Source: Rhabdornis inornatus (lineage: Eukaryota > Chordata > Aves > Passeriformes > Rhabdornithidae). From it: DNA of 64,000 bases. A program made the position numbers and the translations under genes. How positions within the stretch are numbered: the first letter of the stretch is position 1; every line of letters begins with the position of its first letter. The stretch lies in NCBI GenBank assembly GCA_013397075.1, contig VWZS01001985.1, positions 62,001 to 126,000 on the forward strand, given 5' to 3'. Below are positions 62,166 through 64,000 of the stretch, one piece after another. The notes under the pieces are model-generated. The model was given only the letters and a program-made list of their open reading frames with translations, ran no database searches and had not been told where the DNA came from.

Positions 62166-63549
62166 CTGCATACAGGGATGACCCTGCAAACCCCAGCCAC
62201 ACAAGGGCTCCCATCACCAATTCTCCCTCTGCTCTTGGCCAGGTGATGCTCTTACAGAACACCTCAGGCATGGCCCTAAATTAAAACCCTAATTCAAGGC
62301 ATGAGCAGAGTCAGAGCCTGGTTCAGCAACTTGAACCACACAGCTCAAAGCCGTCAGAGCCCAGGGTTAGCACAGCCCCAGTGCCCAAAGCTGCACCCAC
62401 CCCACAGAGCCCATTTGGGGTCTGTCCAGCAGCTCAGTCTGACAAGAAAATGCTCCCACATAGTTTAACCCTCTCACACCTCTCTCAGACCACCTCATAT
62501 CCTGGGATTGTTTTTGCCCAGGGGTGGAACATCCCAGATCACTTTGAACCTGCCTGGCAGGGAATACTGAATGTATCCTCTTCACTACAGAGCCAGAAAA
62601 ATTTCTGACAGTACCCATTCATTCTGATTTTTTTTTCTCCTTCCTAACTCTTCCTTGACAAATGATAAAAGCCTCTAAAACTACCTCTGCTAAGCACTAT
62701 ATACACATAAAATCTATGCCGTTGTGCTGACAGGCTTCTCCCGTGGCTCTGAGCTCCCAGGTCCTCATTACAGAGTCAGGCAAGGGCTTTCAACAGCTGT
62801 AATTGCTGCCTAAGTGAACAAAACCCACCCTGAGCAAGAAGGCAGAGCCTGGCGTAGGAAATGGTCAAAAAGACACTAGGTAAGAAAAAAAAAAAGGAGC
62901 AGATTAATTTAAATAATGGCAGTTACCTGGAATTACTCGATGCTCAGAATACTCAAAATAAAATCTAAACCAGTGGATTTCTTTTGTATGTGCAGAATTT
63001 CTTTCAGTGGCACACAGGTTTTCATCCCATTCCACCACCTCCCACAGAGCTGTGACAACTCCCACCAGCAACACTTTTGGGTCAAAGACTGATGATCACA
63101 TCCAGGTTCAGGGTTAAAAACAGGGTTATAAACCTGAATTAGCATCACAAGAAGTGAAATACTTTGAAAGATAGATCAAATATGTGCTTTAAATTAGAAT
63201 TAAGCTAACACAGTGTAGATTTACATGATCTTCATCCAAAGCAGGGATTATTTCTCCATCATAAAAAGGAGATGCAGACCTGTGAAGCTGAATAAACCCC
63301 CTAGAAGCCAATTCCTATTATCTTTTTACTTTAGGCTTTGTTTTGAGCAGCAGTTTCCTTTAAGATCCTTCAAGACAAAGCATCATCACAAGGAGAAAAG
63401 GGAGAACAAAGCAGCTCCTTTTATCTACTTCTCCATCTTCTGAGTAAATATTGCATCACTGCTCTCCCTAGGAAACACCTTTCATCTTTGTTTTAGGGAT
63501 GGGGATGAGCTGATGTGGTCATGAGAGAACCAGAGCTGCAAGGGCACCC
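62166..63549. other. Non-coding stretch between two family-1 LTRs
   Basis: About 1.5 kb between two same-strand LTRs, but without a tRNA primer-binding site, retroviral motifs or a polypurine tract that I can recognise. It is probably ordinary genomic DNA, not a proviral interior. A-rich run near 62884. Confidence 0.55.
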
Positions 63550-63645
63550 TCCCTGCCCAAATAAAAACCTGTGCAGGGACCCCCCCTGCCCAGACCCTGC
63601 CCAAATAAAAACCTGTGCAGGGACCCCCCTGCCCAGACCCTGCCC
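63550..63645. repeat. 44-bp tandem repeat, about 2.2 copies
   Basis: cccaaataaaaacctgtgca, ggaccccc and tgcccagaccctg recur with a 44-base period (cccaaataaa at 63556 and 63600), followed by a partial third copy. The array ends about 50 bp upstream of LTR copy C. Confidence 0.9.
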
Positions 63646-63918
63646 TTGCTCACAGAGCTCAGCACCAGCCCTGCCTGCTGAGGGCAGACAGAAGGGCTCA
63701 ATGCCTTAGGATTTTAGCTTTTCTATTTTTCGTATATTTGTAACCCTGCGATTCTTTAGTGTGTAACTCTAAACTCCATACAGAGTGTTAGCCACTGCTT
63801 TCTGATTTTGGTCAGACACAGCAATGCCTCTCCAGGTCTGAGAATCAAGGACTGTCACTGTCTCAGACCCCAAGAAATCTAAACAAAAGTGAGTTGGGGG
63901 GAGCAAACTTGGGGTAAA

Positions 63919-63926
63919 TGACGTCA
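63919..63926 (+). promoter_or_regulatory. CRE palindrome in LTR copy C
   Basis: Perfect TGACGTCA, the cAMP-response element core bound by CREB/ATF factors. Copies A and B read TGACTTCA at the aligned position. Confidence 0.6.
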
Positions 63927-63962
63927 TTACCTGGAGCTGTAATTGGAAGATTAACCTCCAAT

Positions 63963-63970
63963 ATGCAAAT
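63963..63970 (+). promoter_or_regulatory. Octamer motif in LTR copy C
   Basis: Perfect ATGCAAAT, the POU/Oct factor octamer. It is also intact in copy A and changed to ATGTAAAC in copy B. Confidence 0.6.
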
Positions 63971-63980
63971 AGACCAAACT

Positions 63981-63988
63981 TATAAAAG
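63981..63988 (+). promoter_or_regulatory. TATA box in LTR copy C
   Basis: TATAAAAG lies 11 bp downstream of the octamer, where a U3 promoter is expected. The start site would fall about 25-30 bases further, just outside the window. The position is decayed in copies A and B. Confidence 0.6.
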
Positions 63989-64000
63989 TGTGAAAACCCA

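Larger units (their letters stand above)
63699..64000 (+). mobile_element. LTR, family 1, copy C, cut by window end
   Basis: Begins caatgccttaggattttagc (TG eroded to CA) and follows copy A closely for about 300 bp before the window ends. It carries the best-preserved promoter region of the three: TGACGTCA, ATGCAAAT and TATAAAAG in that order. Whether it is solo or the 5' LTR of a provirus cannot be decided here. Confidence 0.9.

Noticed and set aside
63550..63645. CRISPR-like direct repeats
   Set aside because: The copies are immediately adjacent without spacers, and the sequence is vertebrate.
61733..64000. LTR copies B and C as the two ends of one provirus
   Set aside because: Copy B has its own ctgc target duplication on both sides, no primer-binding site follows it, and B and C differ too much for paired LTRs.

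Overview
This window looks like draft-assembly vertebrate nuclear DNA, most probably from a bird. No protein-coding gene or RNA gene could be supported. The avian call rests on thirteen fragments of CR1, the dominant LINE of bird genomes. They carry its 3' end (ending in ATTCTGTGATT-like sequence, read as TCACAGAATCA on the opposite strand), and one keeps a remnant of the CR1 ORF2 C-terminus. It also rests on a solo LTR of an avian endogenous retrovirus type. Base composition is moderate, CpG is sparse, no CpG island is evident, and there are two single-N gaps (6443, 6989). A songbird is plausible but not proven. The window is either intergenic or inside a large intron.

Layout. 1-10.5 kb is CR1-rich: copies at the left edge and near 2.5, 3.9, 6.0, 9.2 and 10.3 kb, with a 261-bp duplication abutting the N at 6443. 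10.5-31 kb is mostly unique sequence with homopolymers, T/G-rich tracts and a small hairpin at 24.5 kb. 31-36 kb has three more CR1 pieces and a 52-bp near-perfect palindrome at 35.72-35.77 kb. At 37.84-38.62 kb lies a GC-rich minisatellite of 15 units (51/52 bp) with a 155-bp trimeric higher-order repeat. It creates long open frames on both strands, including an apparent 434-aa ORF, which is an artefact. 40-55 kb has a few CR1 tails and several AT-rich blocks dense in TAATTA and POU-like motifs that resemble conserved non-coding elements. 55-64 kb is the endogenous retrovirus cluster: three LTRs of one family (minus at 55.0 kb, plus at 61.7 kb, plus at 63.7 kb running off the window) and one unrelated LTR at 57.3 kb.

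Nothing here forms a pathway or operon. The most unusual items are the higher-order minisatellite, the 52-bp palindrome, and the LTR family, whose last copy keeps a perfect CRE palindrome, an octamer and a TATA box. I found no convincing new biological system; almost all open reading frames are short, lack recognisable domains and read as chance.
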